A stretch of 64,000 bases of DNA from assembly GCA_031370625.1 (NCBI GenBank), contig JANMQR010000335.1, positions 1 to 64,000 of the forward strand. Direction: 5' to 3'. Source of the stretch: UKL13-2 sp031370625 (GTDB lineage Bacteria > Pseudomonadota > Gammaproteobacteria > Burkholderiales > Usitatibacteraceae). Below, one piece after another: positions 15,543 through 23,791 of the stretch. The position numbers and the translations under genes were made by a program. Within the stretch, counting starts at the first letter, position 1; each line of letters starts with the position of its first letter. A model generated the notes under the pieces. It saw only the letters and a list, made by a program, of their open reading frames with translations. It had not been told where the DNA came from and did no database searches.

Positions 15543-17906
15543 ATGCTCGCCTCCATTGAATCCCGCCTCGCCCTCGAAATCGTCGCCAAACCCATCCAAA
15601 TCGCCGCTGCCGTAGCGCTCCTGGACGAGGGTGCAACCGTGCCGTTTATTGCGCGATATCGCAAAGAGGCCACCGGCGGATTGGACGATATTCAGCTGCG
15701 TTTATTGGAAGAGCGTTTGCGATATTTACGCGAGCTCGAAGATCGTCGCGCGGCGATTCTGGATTCAATTGAAGAGCAGGGCAAGCTCACGCCAGAATTG
15801 AAAAAAAGTGTCGAAGCCGCAGAAGATAAAACGACGCTGGAAGATTTATATCTGCCATACAAACCGAAACGCCGCACCAAGGCACAGATTGCCAAAGAAG
15901 CAGGGCTTGAGCCGCTCGCGAATGACCTGCTCGCAGACCCGATGCTGACACCGGAAACCGAGGCGCAAAAATATTTGCGCGCAGAACCGGTGAAAGCGGA
16001 TGAAAAAGATACCGTGGTGCTGGATGTGAAATCGGCGCTCGAAGGTGCGAAACAGATTTTGATGGAACGGTTTTCTGAGCAAGCTGGCTTGATTGGCCGA
16101 GTGCGTGATTACTTGGTCGCGCATGGCGTGGTGGAATCAAAAGTGATTGCGGGCCAGGAAGACAAGGGTGCTAAATTTTCTGATTATTTTGCGTATTCTG
16201 AAACGTGGAAAACCATTCCCTCGCATCGCGCATTGGCACTGTTCCGCGCGCGTAACGAAGGCTGTTTGACGGTCGCATTGCGACTGGATTCTGAAGAAGA
16301 AAAACCATCGTGGAGCGCACCGTTTAATCCGATTGAAGACATGATCGCGGGCAGCGCAGGTATCGCAAACAAGAGCCGCCCGGCCGATAAATGGCTTACC
16401 GAAGTGGTGCGCTGGACGTGGCGCGTCAAAATTTCGCTGCATTTAGAAACGGAATTGATGTCTGCTCTTCGCGAAAAATCGGAAGTGGAAGCGATCAATA
16501 TATTCGCGCAAAACTTAAAAGATTTATTGCTCGCCGCACCGGCTGGCCCGCGCGCGACAATGGGGCTGGACCCCGGCATTCGCACCGGCTGCAAGGTTGC
16601 AGTGGTTGATAACACCGGCAAAGTGCTGGAGACGACGACGATTTATCCGCATGAGCCGCGACGCGATTGGGAAGGCTCGTTGCACACCCTCGCGGTGCTG
16701 GCGAAAAAGCACAGCGTCGATTTAATTTCAATCGGCAACGGCACCGCATCGCGCGAAACCGACAAGCTCGCTGCCGAACTTATCAAGCTTTTGCCCGATC
16801 AGCCGATGACAAAAATTGTGGTGTCGGAGGCGGGCGCGTCGGTTTATTCCGCATCTGAATTTGCATCAAAAGAATTGCCGGATTTGGATGTGTCGCTGCG
16901 TGGCGCGGTATCGATTGCGCGGCGTTTGCAAGACCCATTGGCGGAGCTGGTGAAGATTGATCCGAAGTCCATCGGCGTCGGCCAATATCAACACGACGTG
17001 AATCAAAGCCAGCTCGCACGCAGCCTCGAAGCGGTGGTGGAAGATTGCGTAAACGCGGTGGGCGTGGATGTGAATATGGCCTCAAGTGCCCTATTGGCGC
17101 GGGTTTCCGGCCTATCAGCTTCGGTGGCGGCAAATATCGTCACGCATCGCAACACTCACGGCGCATTCAAATCGCGTGAGGCATTAAAGAAAGTGCCACG
17201 GCTGGGCGACAAGGCATTCGAGCAAGCTGCCGGATTTTTGCGCATTGCGAATGGAGAAAATCCGCTCGATCAATCGAGTGTGCATCCGGAAGCCTATCCA
17301 CTCGTCGAGAAAATTCTTGCGGACATTCAAAAAGACGTGAAAGCCGTGATGGGCGATGGCCGATTATTGAAATCACTTGAGCCCGAAAAATATGCCGACG
17401 AAAAATTCGGCGTGCCCACGATTACCGATATTTTGAAAGAATTAGAAAAGCCCGGCCGCGATCCGCGCCCCGAATTTAAAACCGCCACCTTCCAAGATGG
17501 CGTGGAAAAATTATCCGATTTGCAACCCGGCATGATCCTCGAAGGCGTCGTCACCAACGTCGCCGCGTTCGGCGCATTCGTCGATATCGGCGTGCATCAG
17601 GATGGCCTCGTCCACATCTCCGCGCTAGCCGAAAAATTCGTCAAAGACCCACGCGATGTTGTGAAAGCCGGACAAGTGGTGAAAGTGAAAGTGGTGGAGG
17701 TGGACGCGAAACGGAATCGTGTGGCGTTGACGATGCGGCTGAATGATACTCCTGTGCCTCGTGGCGGAAACTCAAGCCCTAGCACTGGCGTGGCGTCCCG
17801 GCCAAAATCGACTCAATCGGCACGGCCTGCTTTGGGTTCTGCACCTGCTACTCCACAGAGTAGCGCGATGGCGGCGGCGTTTGCTAAGTTGAAGGAGCGG
17901 GCTTAG
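15543..17906 (+). CDS. tex: Tex family RNA-binding transcription accessory protein
   Basis: A 787-residue Tex homologue. The N-terminal helical region starts MLASIESRLALEI and contains VPFIARYRKEATGGLDD; the YqgF/RNase H-like centre holds MGLDPGIRTGCKVAVVD near residue 340; helix-hairpin-helix motifs follow (NIVTHRNTHGAFKSREAL); the S1 RNA-binding domain is at about 655-725 (ILEGVVTNVAAFGAFVDIG). ATG 15543 matches the family start; a TTG six codons upstream is less likely. The tail after the S1 domain includes about 9 codons derived from a family A repeat, an unusual coding insertion. Confidence 0.95.
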   Translation: MLASIESRLALEIVAKPIQIAAAVALLDEGATVPFIARYRKEATGGLDDIQLRLLEERLRYLRELEDRRAAILDSIEEQGKLTPELKKSVEAAEDKTTLEDLYLPYKPKRRTKAQIAKEAGLEPLANDLLADPMLTPETEAQKYLRAEPVKADEKDTVVLDVKSALEGAKQILMERFSEQAGLIGRVRDYLVAHGVVESKVIAGQEDKGAKFSDYFAYSETWKTIPSHRALALFRARNEGCLTVALRLDSEEEKPSWSAPFNPIEDMIAGSAGIANKSRPADKWLTEVVRWTWRVKISLHLETELMSALREKSEVEAINIFAQNLKDLLLAAPAGPRATMGLDPGIRTGCKVAVVDNTGKVLETTTIYPHEPRRDWEGSLHTLAVLAKKHSVDLISIGNGTASRETDKLAAELIKLLPDQPMTKIVVSEAGASVYSASEFASKELPDLDVSLRGAVSIARRLQDPLAELVKIDPKSIGVGQYQHDVNQSQLARSLEAVVEDCVNAVGVDVNMASSALLARVSGLSASVAANIVTHRNTHGAFKSREALKKVPRLGDKAFEQAAGFLRIANGENPLDQSSVHPEAYPLVEKILADIQKDVKAVMGDGRLLKSLEPEKYADEKFGVPTITDILKELEKPGRDPRPEFKTATFQDGVEKLSDLQPGMILEGVVTNVAAFGAFVDIGVHQDGLVHISALAEKFVKDPRDVVKAGQVVKVKVVEVDAKRNRVALTMRLNDTPVPRGGNSSPSTGVASRPKSTQSARPALGSAPATPQSSAMAAAFAKLKERA
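17771..17796 (+). repeat. Family A repeat fragment inside the tex coding sequence
   Basis: CTCAAGCCCTAGCACTGGCG followed by TGGCGT matches the left arm of the dispersed palindrome. It is read in frame as SSPSTGVAS (about residues 743-752) in the low-complexity C-terminal tail of Tex, so it is tolerated as protein sequence. Confidence 0.55.
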
Positions 17907-18001
17907 GTTGAAAGGAGTTTGGTGCAAAATTCTCGAGGACGACTTTCCTTAACCTTCCAGCATGAATAATCGACTCACAACCAACAAGCCGAGGGTCATT
18001 T

Positions 18002-18964
18002 GTGGACTCAGTTAAGCCACTGCTAACGGGGCCAAAGCGACAGCACTTCCTTCCCAAGTTCTATCTTGAAGGTTTTTGCGCCGACGGCATGCTCGCCGTT
18101 TACGACCGCGACTCTGACAAAATTAGAGTTCAGCAACCACTCAATACGGCAGTAATCGGACACTTTTATACTTTTAAGGACAGCGAAGGACGGAACCGGT
18201 TTGAATTTGAGCAGATGCTCTCTGAGTGTGAGGCCAAAGCGTGTCCAGTTATAAAAAAACTCGCCTCCAAGGAGCAGCTATCTGTCGAAGAGCGGAAAGA
18301 CCTTTCGATATTCGTTGCGCTTGCTGTCTCCCGATCACCGGACATAATCGAATCGGTAAAGCTACTCAATTCCGGCATTATTGATGACATTGCAAAGAGC
18401 ATGTTCTCGAATGCCGAGCAAACTAAAGCGCTTGTGCGCGATAAGTCTAGCGCTAGCTCTTCTGCAGATGAACTTGAAATAGAAGCTAGCGCAATAACTA
18501 AATTCATTCAAGATGGTCACTACAAGGTTACGACGAATCACTCGTGGGCCGTTGGAATCGCAATTGGCTTGGCTTTCGAAATAGCTCCTCTTCTCGAAGG
18601 TCGAAATTGGCTTGTGGTTCATCGAAAGAGCGAAAACAAATCCTTTGTTACATCGGATGCACCTGTTATTTTGGGTACAGTTAAGCCGAGAAAACCCAGC
18701 ATGTTTGGCATAGGATTCGGCAACACTGATGCAATGGTCACATTTTCCCTTACGCAGTCATGCGCACTAATGATATTTGGCAACAGTGGTACTTTGAAAC
18801 ATCGCGATATTGATGGGGATATTGTTCGCAACATAAATCTCATCATAGCAAGTGGATGTCAGCGATTTGTTATAGGGCGGGACGAAACTCTGGTTGAATC
18901 GTTAGCTAATAAGCTAGATCTCGGCAGTAAAAAATGGCGGCCAAGGATGCAACGCATTTTGTGA
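18002..18964 (+). CDS. DUF4238 domain-containing protein
   Basis: A 320-residue soluble protein beginning at GTG 18002 behind GAGGGTCATTT. The N-terminus KRQHFLPKFYLEGF plus the later LAVYDRD is the DUF4238 hallmark; the family's function is unknown, although members often occur in accessory and defence-type regions. Base composition is visibly more AT-rich than in tex and in the genes after it, consistent with acquisition. There is no close partner: a VOC pseudogene follows after 33 bp. Confidence 0.8.
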   Translation: MDSVKPLLTGPKRQHFLPKFYLEGFCADGMLAVYDRDSDKIRVQQPLNTAVIGHFYTFKDSEGRNRFEFEQMLSECEAKACPVIKKLASKEQLSVEERKDLSIFVALAVSRSPDIIESVKLLNSGIIDDIAKSMFSNAEQTKALVRDKSSASSSADELEIEASAITKFIQDGHYKVTTNHSWAVGIAIGLAFEIAPLLEGRNWLVVHRKSENKSFVTSDAPVILGTVKPRKPSMFGIGFGNTDAMVTFSLTQSCALMIFGNSGTLKHRDIDGDIVRNINLIIASGCQRFVIGRDETLVESLANKLDLGSKKWRPRMQRIL

Positions 18965-18997
18965 TCTGATGACTGCTTGATAAATGGGGAACTCACC

Positions 18998-19385
18998 ATG
19001 ACCATCCATCTCGACCATCTCATGATCCCCTCCCGCAACAAAATCGCCTCGGCAAAACTATTGGCCAACCTCCTCGGCGTGCCGTGGTCAGAAACTGAAG
19101 TTGGCCAATTCGCGCCGGTGTTTGTGAATGATGGCTTGACGCTTGATTTTGATGAATGGGCGAACCCGATTCCGATGATTCATTTTTGTTTTCGCGTGAG
19201 CGAAGATAATTTCAACGCGATCCTTGCGCGCATTAAAGTAGCTGGCATATCCTTGTCGCAGCAGCGTGCGCGGGCCGGTCGATTTCAATACTGATACGCA
19301 GCACGGCGTCCGTATCGTTTACTTGAACGAGCAGGATGGTCATCTATGGGAAATGTTGGCGGTGAGTTATGCTCGTCAGGATTAA
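18998..19385 (+). pseudogene. VOC (glyoxalase/bleomycin-resistance) family gene with frameshift
   Basis: ATG 18998 (upstream GGGGAA) opens MTIHLDHLMIPSRNK and runs through LTLDFDEWANPIPMIHFCF, typical of small VOC metalloproteins. Around 19250-19275 the frame is lost (ending in a short false tail), while the next frame continues SVRGPVDFNTDTQHGVRIVY, LNEQDGHLWEMLAVSY and ARQD before TAA at 19383-19385. Joining both gives a normal-length (about 128-residue) protein with the expected C-terminal Glu (WEML). Either one indel has inactivated it or the assembly has a one-base error. Confidence 0.75.
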
Positions 19386-19401
19386 AAAAGGATTCTGCAT
19401 T

Positions 19402-19929
19402 ATGTTTCGTCACACCGCACTATCATTTTTGGCATGTGCTGCAATCGCGACGGGCGCGAATGCGGCTGATTTTACCCCGCCAAATCTGGTGGCCGTCACG
19501 CCGCGCATCGTCACGTCGGGCCAGCCGACGGTGAAAGCGCTGGAAGCGCTCAAGGAGAATGGTTTTGAGGCGGTCGTTTTTCTGGTGCCATCGGATATAT
19601 CCGGGGTGATCGCAGACGAAGCGGATATCGTCAAAAGGAGCGGACTTGAATATGTTCACATTCCGATCAAATTCAGCAACCCGACCGCACAGCACTATGA
19701 TGAATTTGCGAGCACCATGACGCGATTCGCCAATCGCAAGGTGTTGGTGCATTGCGAGATTAATTTGCGCGCATCTTCGATGGTGTTTTTGTATCGCGCG
19801 ATTGCGCTAAAAGAAAATCCGCAAACAGCTTATGAATCGGTCGCGAAAGTATGGTCGCCGCGCGGCGCATGGAAACCATTTATTCAGGAAATGCTCCGCA
19901 AGAACAATATTGCGTTTGAGCCGTATTAG
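19402..19929 (+). CDS. Secreted tyrosine/dual-specificity-phosphatase-like protein
   Basis: A 175-residue product from ATG 19402 (site AAAAAGGA) with a signal peptide ending GANAAD. The body resembles DSP/PTP-like periplasmic proteins (TSGQPTVKALEALKENGF; VHIPIKFSNPTAQHYDEF). The active-site loop reads VHCEINLRASSMVFL: Cys and Arg are separated by four residues rather than the usual five, as in a known divergent subgroup. Phosphatase activity is plausible but unproven. Confidence 0.7.
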   Translation: MFRHTALSFLACAAIATGANAADFTPPNLVAVTPRIVTSGQPTVKALEALKENGFEAVVFLVPSDISGVIADEADIVKRSGLEYVHIPIKFSNPTAQHYDEFASTMTRFANRKVLVHCEINLRASSMVFLYRAIALKENPQTAYESVAKVWSPRGAWKPFIQEMLRKNNIAFEPY

Positions 19930-19954
19930 CGTACAGAAGAGGCTGCCTCAGACT

Positions 19955-20045
19955 CTACTGCGGCACCACCTCAAACACCAGAATCTGATTCCGATCAGTC
20001 GCCGATTCTGCTGTCGGGAAATTGTCATCGACCCCGGCATTGTTG
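19955..20045 (-). pseudogene. Detached 3' fragment of a phytase-like gene
   Basis: On the minus strand this reads VDDNFPTAESATDRNQ, ILVFEVVPQ and then TAG, nearly identical to the last 26 or so codons of the phytase-like lipoprotein gene at 21808-23007. The homology stops abruptly around 20040, so it is a truncated duplicate, not a gene. Confidence 0.75.
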
Positions 20046-20059
20046 ATTGTTAGCTGCGT

Positions 20060-20085
20060 AAAAAAACCCATTGCTCAACGGGTTT
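20060..20085 (-). terminator. Rho-independent terminator (minus strand)
   Basis: AAACCC (20064-20069) pairs with GGGTTT (20080-20085) and, read on the minus strand, is followed by seven T residues (complement 20060-20066). A second hairpin CGGGCAT/ATGCCCG (20089-20095 with 20108-20114) sits directly beside it. No intact minus-strand gene now ends here, so it is probably a relic associated with the gene fragment. Confidence 0.55.
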
Positions 20086-20296
20086 CTTCGGGCATAGATG
20101 CTCGGAGATGCCCGAGGATACTGGGGGTTGTCGATTAACAATGACCAAAACATTCAGTATCTGGCACGATTGAGCGCTGAAGCAACGCCGCGCTCTGCAA
20201 TCCGCACCACGATTTTCGGATTTCGTCGACATTTGATCGGTGTCGCGCATGCGGCGCTGCTAAAATTACCGCGTCATTCAACGGGGCGCTTGCGAC

Positions 20297-21766
20297 ATGA
20301 TTTTGCGAAGAGAAATCGTTTATTGCAGCGCTGCTATTGTCGCGTTGACGCTGGCGTCAGCAGCACCCGTCGCTCATGCAGATGCAGCCGCAGCAGCAGG
20401 TAGCGACAAGTCCACTAGCAATATCGCTAATGAAATTGATCGTTTTCTGTCGCCGCTCTTTAAGCCCGATGAGCCTGGTGCCACTGTGATCGTCACGCGC
20501 GATGGCACGCCGATTTTTCGTAAAGCGTATGGCTTGGCGGATATGGAAACGAAAACTCCATTGGTGCCTACCGATGTGATGCGGATTGCGTCGATGACGA
20601 AGCAATTTACGGCCGCCGCGATCATGTTGCTGGCTGAGCAGGGAAAGTTGAAACTGGATGACGATTTCACGATGCATCTTCCTGATTACCCGAAGCAAAA
20701 AAATAAAATCACCATCGATCAATTGCTCACGCACACATCTGGCATCCCAAGCTATACAGAGTTACCGAGCTTCGAGCGCAATCGCGAAAAAGAGTTTACG
20801 GTTCAGGGGATGATTGATACGTTTAAAAACGAACCGCTGCTGTTCACTCCAGGCACGAAAATGCGCTACAGCAATTCCGGATATTTTTTGCTCGGCACAA
20901 TTATTGAACGCCACAGCAAAATGAGTTACGCAGATTACATGGCAAAACATATTTTTGAACCGCTCGGTATGAACGATACCGCGTATGAAGGCCACGAGCG
21001 CAGCGGTAGAAAGCGCGTGAACGGCTACAAAGGCGGCGACAAAATCGAGCTGGCAGCGGCATTGAGTAACACGCAGCCGTATGCGGCTGGCGCGCTGGTT
21101 TCAAGCGTTGATGATCTGGCGAAATGGGATGCTGCTATCGCTGACGGCAAACTGCTCAAAGCAGAGAGCTGGCGCAAACTATTTGAGCCAAGCAATGTGG
21201 CGACGGGCAACGCAAGCAAAGTTGCGCGCGGCTGGTTCGCGACGGACATTAGTGGCAGTGATGCGCGATCACACAGCGGCGGCATTCAAGGCTTCATGAG
21301 TGACGGCGTGCGCTTGCCGAAGGAAAAAATCTACGCGGCAATCCTCTTCAATACCGAGTCGCCGCGCGTGAATCCGTCCATTCTTAATCAGCGCATTGCT
21401 GCCATCGCAATTGGCAAACCATACGGATTCACAGGTGTCGAAACAGCGTTTTACTTGCGCGGCACCATGAATAAATGGGCGTTGACGCAGCAAATGAAAT
21501 CACGTGGTGCCAATGAATTCATCGCCGAGGCCGAGCTCACAAAGGGCGAACATGAATTCAAGTTTGGCTCGAAAGACTGGGCAAAAGTTGACTTCGGCGG
21601 CGGCTCGCCGGAATCTCGCGCGAGCGTTGGTCAAGCGATGCCGATGTCCCTGATGGGCACGAACGTGAAGCTTACGATTGGCGAAAAAGGGCGGTATCGT
21701 TTTGTGCTCAACACAGCGGATGCGCTGTGGCCGAAGCTGCGGATTGAGAAAGTGGGTAAAGTTTAG
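20297..21766 (+). CDS. Serine hydrolase with C-terminal E-set/CBM48-like domain
   Basis: A 489-residue exported enzyme. The signal peptide ends VAHADA. The beta-lactamase-fold domain has SMTK (SxxK) in MRIASMTKQFTAA, a YSNSGYF YxN motif and HSGGIQG, all in standard order, so the hydrolase is probably active as an esterase or D-amino peptidase. After about residue 375 a separate domain reads ETAFYLRGTMNKWAL and later GEHEFKFGSKDWAKVDFGGG, resembling E-set/CBM48-type carbohydrate-binding modules of pullulanases. That suggests a surface glycan or glycopeptide substrate. Confidence 0.8.
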   Translation: MILRREIVYCSAAIVALTLASAAPVAHADAAAAAGSDKSTSNIANEIDRFLSPLFKPDEPGATVIVTRDGTPIFRKAYGLADMETKTPLVPTDVMRIASMTKQFTAAAIMLLAEQGKLKLDDDFTMHLPDYPKQKNKITIDQLLTHTSGIPSYTELPSFERNREKEFTVQGMIDTFKNEPLLFTPGTKMRYSNSGYFLLGTIIERHSKMSYADYMAKHIFEPLGMNDTAYEGHERSGRKRVNGYKGGDKIELAAALSNTQPYAAGALVSSVDDLAKWDAAIADGKLLKAESWRKLFEPSNVATGNASKVARGWFATDISGSDARSHSGGIQGFMSDGVRLPKEKIYAAILFNTESPRVNPSILNQRIAAIAIGKPYGFTGVETAFYLRGTMNKWALTQQMKSRGANEFIAEAELTKGEHEFKFGSKDWAKVDFGGGSPESRASVGQAMPMSLMGTNVKLTIGEKGRYRFVLNTADALWPKLRIEKVGKV

Positions 21767-21807
21767 TGCGCGATGCGCGGAAGCGGCGTGACGCAAGCCC
21801 CCGTCCA

Positions 21808-23007
21808 CTACTGCGGCACCACCTCAAACACCAGAATCTGATTCCGATCCGTGGCCGATTCTGCGGTGGGAAAATTATCATCGGCCACGACGACCAATGA
21901 TTCACGTCCGTTCGCAAGTTTGGGCCCGAAGGTGATGCCTTCGAGATTCGCAATATTGCCGACCGTGCTTCTGATGGTGTCGAAATCGAGTACGAGACGT
22001 TTGGTGACAGGCGTGTAGGTGGCACCTGTGAGCGATGCGGTGGCTAGAATATTGGTGGCGCTGCCCACATTGATTTCATACAGGCGCACTTGGTTGCCCA
22101 CTACGCCGACAGAGAAGCTGCGTTCGAGCACGAGAAAGCGGGTGTTGCTGAGTGCCAAAATTTCAGTCGCACCGTTGACAGTGAAGCTGCCGGCGGGCGA
22201 TGGTTCAGCTTGTACACGCTCAATCGGGTAGGCGTATTGCGCATTGGCGACGCCGCTGGCGCGGTCAAATACGGTGATGCGTGAGACCGCACCTGCCGTG
22301 GTGGTGGGCGACGGCCCATCCTGAAACAATGAGCCTTCCGTAATCACTGCGACGCGTGATTTATCGGGCGTGAAGGTGACGCCTTCAAAGACTAAATTGC
22401 CACGCGGGCCGGTGTCGGTTGCGGACATATTGAACATGCCGGGCAAGGTGTATTCGCGAACGTGCGTACCATCCGGGCGAATCTCGCGGATGAAAGGATT
22501 GATCACGCGCGGCGGCGTGGCAGTGAGCGAGCGATCGCCTTCGCTTACCCACAAATAGTTTCGCGTGACAGGATCGATGCGCACTGATTCAGGATCAGCA
22601 ACATTGGCATCCGGCACTTTTGGATACACGCTGCCGTCAGGCTGCTTCATGCTGAATGTTGATGTGAATGCAATCGCGCTGAATGTATTGGCATCGTAGG
22701 CGAGACGTGCAATGTACATGCGCGGTGCGTTGGCGGAATCGGTTATGGTGCGATCATCTGACACGAATAAAAATTGATTGTTTACCTCGTCGTAGTCCAC
22801 ACCGGAAAGTCCACCTACCACGGTGCCCGCGTAATCGCTGCGGCGTGGCAATACTTGCTGACCAATTAATCGCAATGACGCGACCGTTTTTTCATTTGTG
22901 TTTGCGTTGTTGTCATCATCGCTATTACAAGATGCGAGTAGACCCAGCGCGGCAATCCCAATTGAAATAACGCCGATTTGAATCAGTTTTAACGAAGCCG
23001 AATGCAT
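21808..23007 (-). CDS. Esterase-like phytase-family lipoprotein
   Basis: A 399-residue lipoprotein (signal with LLASC lipobox, Cys about 29, followed by an Asp-rich spacer). The body is a beta-propeller-like PF13449 domain: GGLSGVDYDEVNNQFLFVSD, then DPESVRIDPVTRNYLWVSEG and NLEGITFGPKLANGRESLVV. Members are alkaline-phytase or esterase-like proteins of the periplasm or outer membrane. ATG complement 23005-23007. Its last 26 codons are duplicated 1.8 kb away at 19955. Confidence 0.85.
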   Translation of the reverse strand: MHSASLKLIQIGVISIGIAALGLLASCNSDDDNNANTNEKTVASLRLIGQQVLPRRSDYAGTVVGGLSGVDYDEVNNQFLFVSDDRTITDSANAPRMYIARLAYDANTFSAIAFTSTFSMKQPDGSVYPKVPDANVADPESVRIDPVTRNYLWVSEGDRSLTATPPRVINPFIREIRPDGTHVREYTLPGMFNMSATDTGPRGNLVFEGVTFTPDKSRVAVITEGSLFQDGPSPTTTAGAVSRITVFDRASGVANAQYAYPIERVQAEPSPAGSFTVNGATEILALSNTRFLVLERSFSVGVVGNQVRLYEINVGSATNILATASLTGATYTPVTKRLVLDFDTIRSTVGNIANLEGITFGPKLANGRESLVVVADDNFPTAESATDRNQILVFEVVPQ

Positions 23008-23110
23008 TGAATGATCCCTTTTTAAGATCGCTCAACATATCTGGTGCAGATGACAGTTATGTGAATTTGGTGGTGCAGCGAGTTGATGCGCATTTCCAGA
23101 ATTCAGCGTA

Positions 23111-23129
23111 TTATAACTATTGTTATAAC
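23111..23129 (+). promoter_or_regulatory. Repeat motif upstream of the AbrB/Doc module
   Basis: TTATAAC occurs at 23111-23117 and again at 23123-23129, 12 bp apart, giving same-face binding sites about 25 bp before the antitoxin start. This is a plausible autoregulatory operator overlapping an AT-rich -10 region. Confidence 0.45.
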
Positions 23130-23154
23130 TTACAATTAGCCGCTGGAGACTCTC

Positions 23155-23379
23155 ATGCAAGCACTTAAACTTATTCAGATTGGTAATTCAGTTGGCGTCA
23201 TTTTCCCGAAAGAAATCATGTCGAAATTAAAGCTGGAAAAAAGTGATACGGTTTATGTTACCGAGACGCCCGATGGTATTGCGCTGACGCCATATGATCC
23301 AGCGTTTCAAGACCAAATGACGATGGCACGTGAGTTGATGAAGGAATATCGTGACGTGTTACGCGAGTTAGCCAAATAA
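23155..23379 (+). CDS. AbrB/MazE/SpoVT-type antitoxin
   Basis: A 74-residue antitoxin with a swapped-hairpin AbrB DNA-binding domain at its N-terminus (LIQIGNSVGVIFPKEIMSKL and DTVYVTETPDGIAL), followed by a charged helical tail (MKEYRDVLRELAK) that would wrap the toxin. Site CTGGAGA lies before ATG 23155. It is 13 bp upstream of the Doc toxin; pairing of Doc with AbrB-type rather than Phd-type antitoxins is known. Confidence 0.85.
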   Translation: MQALKLIQIGNSVGVIFPKEIMSKLKLEKSDTVYVTETPDGIALTPYDPAFQDQMTMARELMKEYRDVLRELAK

Positions 23380-23392
23380 CGATTGTTCATTA

Positions 23393-23791
23393 ATGTCGAT
23401 TATCTGGATTCAACGGGCCGTTGTTCTTGCGGCGCATGACGAGCAGTTGGCCGAGCACGGGGGTCCGTCAGGAATACGCGATGAAAACATGCTGGAATCC
23501 GCACTTGCACGCCCGCAAAATCTTATGGCGTACGGTGACCCCGACATCGCTGAACTTGCGGCGGCTTATGCTTTCGGCATCGCACGCAATCATCCTTTCG
23601 TAGACGGAAACAAGCGGACAGCGTTTGTAGCGATGATTTTGTTCCTTGCATTAAATAAAAAGTCACTAACTGCTCAACATGCCGATTGTGTGTTGATGAT
23701 GTTAAAACTTGCGGCGGGTGAAATCACTGAGGCAAGTCTTGCCACATGGATTCGCAATCACCTCACCCCACGCAAGCCAAAAAAGAAATGA
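23393..23791 (+). CDS. doc: Doc (Fic-fold) toxin
   Basis: A 132-residue death-on-curing toxin. The Fic active-site loop HPFVDGNKRT is at residues 67-76, as in P1 Doc, which phosphorylates elongation factor Tu. The N-terminus lacks an inhibitory helix of its own, as expected when the antitoxin supplies it. The stop overlaps the start of the CoA-transferase gene (ATGA), so the toxin gene is translationally coupled to a metabolic gene. Confidence 0.88.
   Translation: MSIIWIQRAVVLAAHDEQLAEHGGPSGIRDENMLESALARPQNLMAYGDPDIAELAAAYAFGIARNHPFVDGNKRTAFVAMILFLALNKKSLTAQHADCVLMMLKLAAGEITEASLATWIRNHLTPRKPKKK

Noticed and set aside
20050..20250. Minus-strand frame of 66 codons
   Set aside because: It starts in unconserved DNA and runs through the tandem hairpins; no protein family is visible.
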